This document shows, piece after piece, positions 63,534-64,000 of a DNA stretch of 64,000 nucleotides; the stretch's first letter is position 1, and every line of letters starts with the position of its first letter. The position numbers and the translations under genes were made by a program. The stretch is taken from contig NC_049979.1 of the NCBI RefSeq assembly GCF_000003815.2, positions 33,061,486 to 33,125,485 on the forward strand. The letters are read 5' to 3'. This DNA comes from Branchiostoma floridae (lineage: Eukaryota > Chordata > Leptocardii > Amphioxiformes > Branchiostomatidae). Under the pieces are notes generated by a model. That model was not told the DNA's origin. It saw nothing but the letters and a program-made list of their open reading frames with translations, and did not search any database.

Positions 63534-64000
63534 TTAAACCCTCAAGCACCCGACCTTTTTTTGCGACTAAAATGACCGAGCGGGGTCCAACTGGACCCCA
63601 AAATGTTTTGTTCATAAAATCTCAGTACCATTTCTTATCGGCGATCTTTGTATATACATTGCTTCGTCAATGTAAGAGGAAGATTTTGAGATGTTAGGGT
63701 GTTGCTTATTCCAACTCATTATCATAATTTATGCAAAAGTTCAGAAGGACCACGTTGTGCACTAAACCTATTCCGACCAGATAGGGGAATTTTGAGGCCC
63801 TCAGTAACATTTATGTCGCATAACTCATGAACGGCTAGAGCTAAAGCTACGAAACTTGGTAATTTATCACAAAATATTGTTTGCAAAAGTTTTTAGTCAA
63901 TAAAGTAAGTTTATCACATTTGGGGGTTGCCATGGCAACCATATTCTAACAGGCATATTTTTGCCAAAATTTGACAATTTCAAGGTTGACAAGGTTTTCT
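63534..64000. mobile_element. TTAA element family B, cut by window end
   Basis: TTAAACCCTCAAGCACCCGA at the left end, GGGGTCCAACTGGACCCC at 63582-63599, then a family-A-like inner junction CTATTCCGACC at about 63768, and GTTGCCATGGCAAC (63926-63939). Matches the reverse complement of the right end of 44094-44901 over about 250 bp. Confidence 0.75.

Overview
The window is a stretch of an animal nuclear genome. It is AT-rich, genes are split by GT-AG introns, and interspersed repeats cover much of it. The repeat mix (several non-LTR retrotransposon clades, TTAA-flanked non-autonomous DNA elements with G/C-tract ends, tRNA-derived SINE bodies, small CAAGGAG palindromes) and the gene types suggest an invertebrate deuterostome. 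A cephalochordate (amphioxus) is my best guess, but a hemichordate or a lophotrochozoan cannot be excluded from sequence alone.

Three host genes can be modelled, and all act on glycans. (1) An intronless alpha-1,3-fucosyltransferase-like gene (GT10) lies at 6743-8029, plus strand. (2) A complete arylsulfatase B-like gene lies on the minus strand, 49009 down to 29281. I reconstructed nine coding exons with consistent phases, giving 540 codons plus stop, with the formylglycine motif CSPSR intact. (3) A membrane-bound carbohydrate sulfotransferase-like gene (HNK-1ST/CHST8-14 family) starts at 53584 on the plus strand. Five coding exons were reconstructed and the gene runs off the right edge. Genes 2 and 3 are divergent, with coding starts about 4.6 kb apart: a putative sulfate remover beside a putative sulfate adder. 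One further terminal-exon-like ORF (about 13434-13662) is unassigned.

Layout: 0.7-2.2 kb, identical 153-bp repeat and a LINE tail; 2.7-4.7 kb, two fused LINE fragments; 6.7-8.1 kb, fucosyltransferase; 10.1-11.8 kb, 5' part of a CR1/L2-like LINE with an esterase-type ORF1; 11.9-12.2 kb, small TIR element; 12.7-13.1 kb, repeated GTAACAAACGTTAC motifs; 15.4-16.8 kb, nested TTAA element; 16.9-18.0 kb, Helitron-like element; 18.6-19.4 kb, LINE; 20.0-20.8 kb, decayed tandem array; 24.2-25.7 kb, TTAA element interrupted by a second element; 27.1-28.2 kb, L1/Tx1-type LINE tail; 29.3-49.0 kb, the sulfatase gene, whose introns hold a Helitron-like copy, a 2 x 360-bp tandem duplication, a LINE, and TTAA elements; 50-53.4 kb, intergenic repeats; 53.6-62.6 kb, the sulfotransferase, whose introns hold three TTAA elements, a LINE and a 100-N assembly gap; 63.5 kb to the end, another TTAA element.

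The main non-genic signal is a TTAA-flanked element superfamily with at least a dozen copies or fragments. Many copies carry close matches to the RFX X-box (GTTGCCATGGCAAC), the CRE palindrome (TGACGTCA) and the YY1 motif (AAGATGGCGGC), several of them inside introns. All coordinates and phases come from manual reading. Family names rest on recognised motifs, not on a database search.
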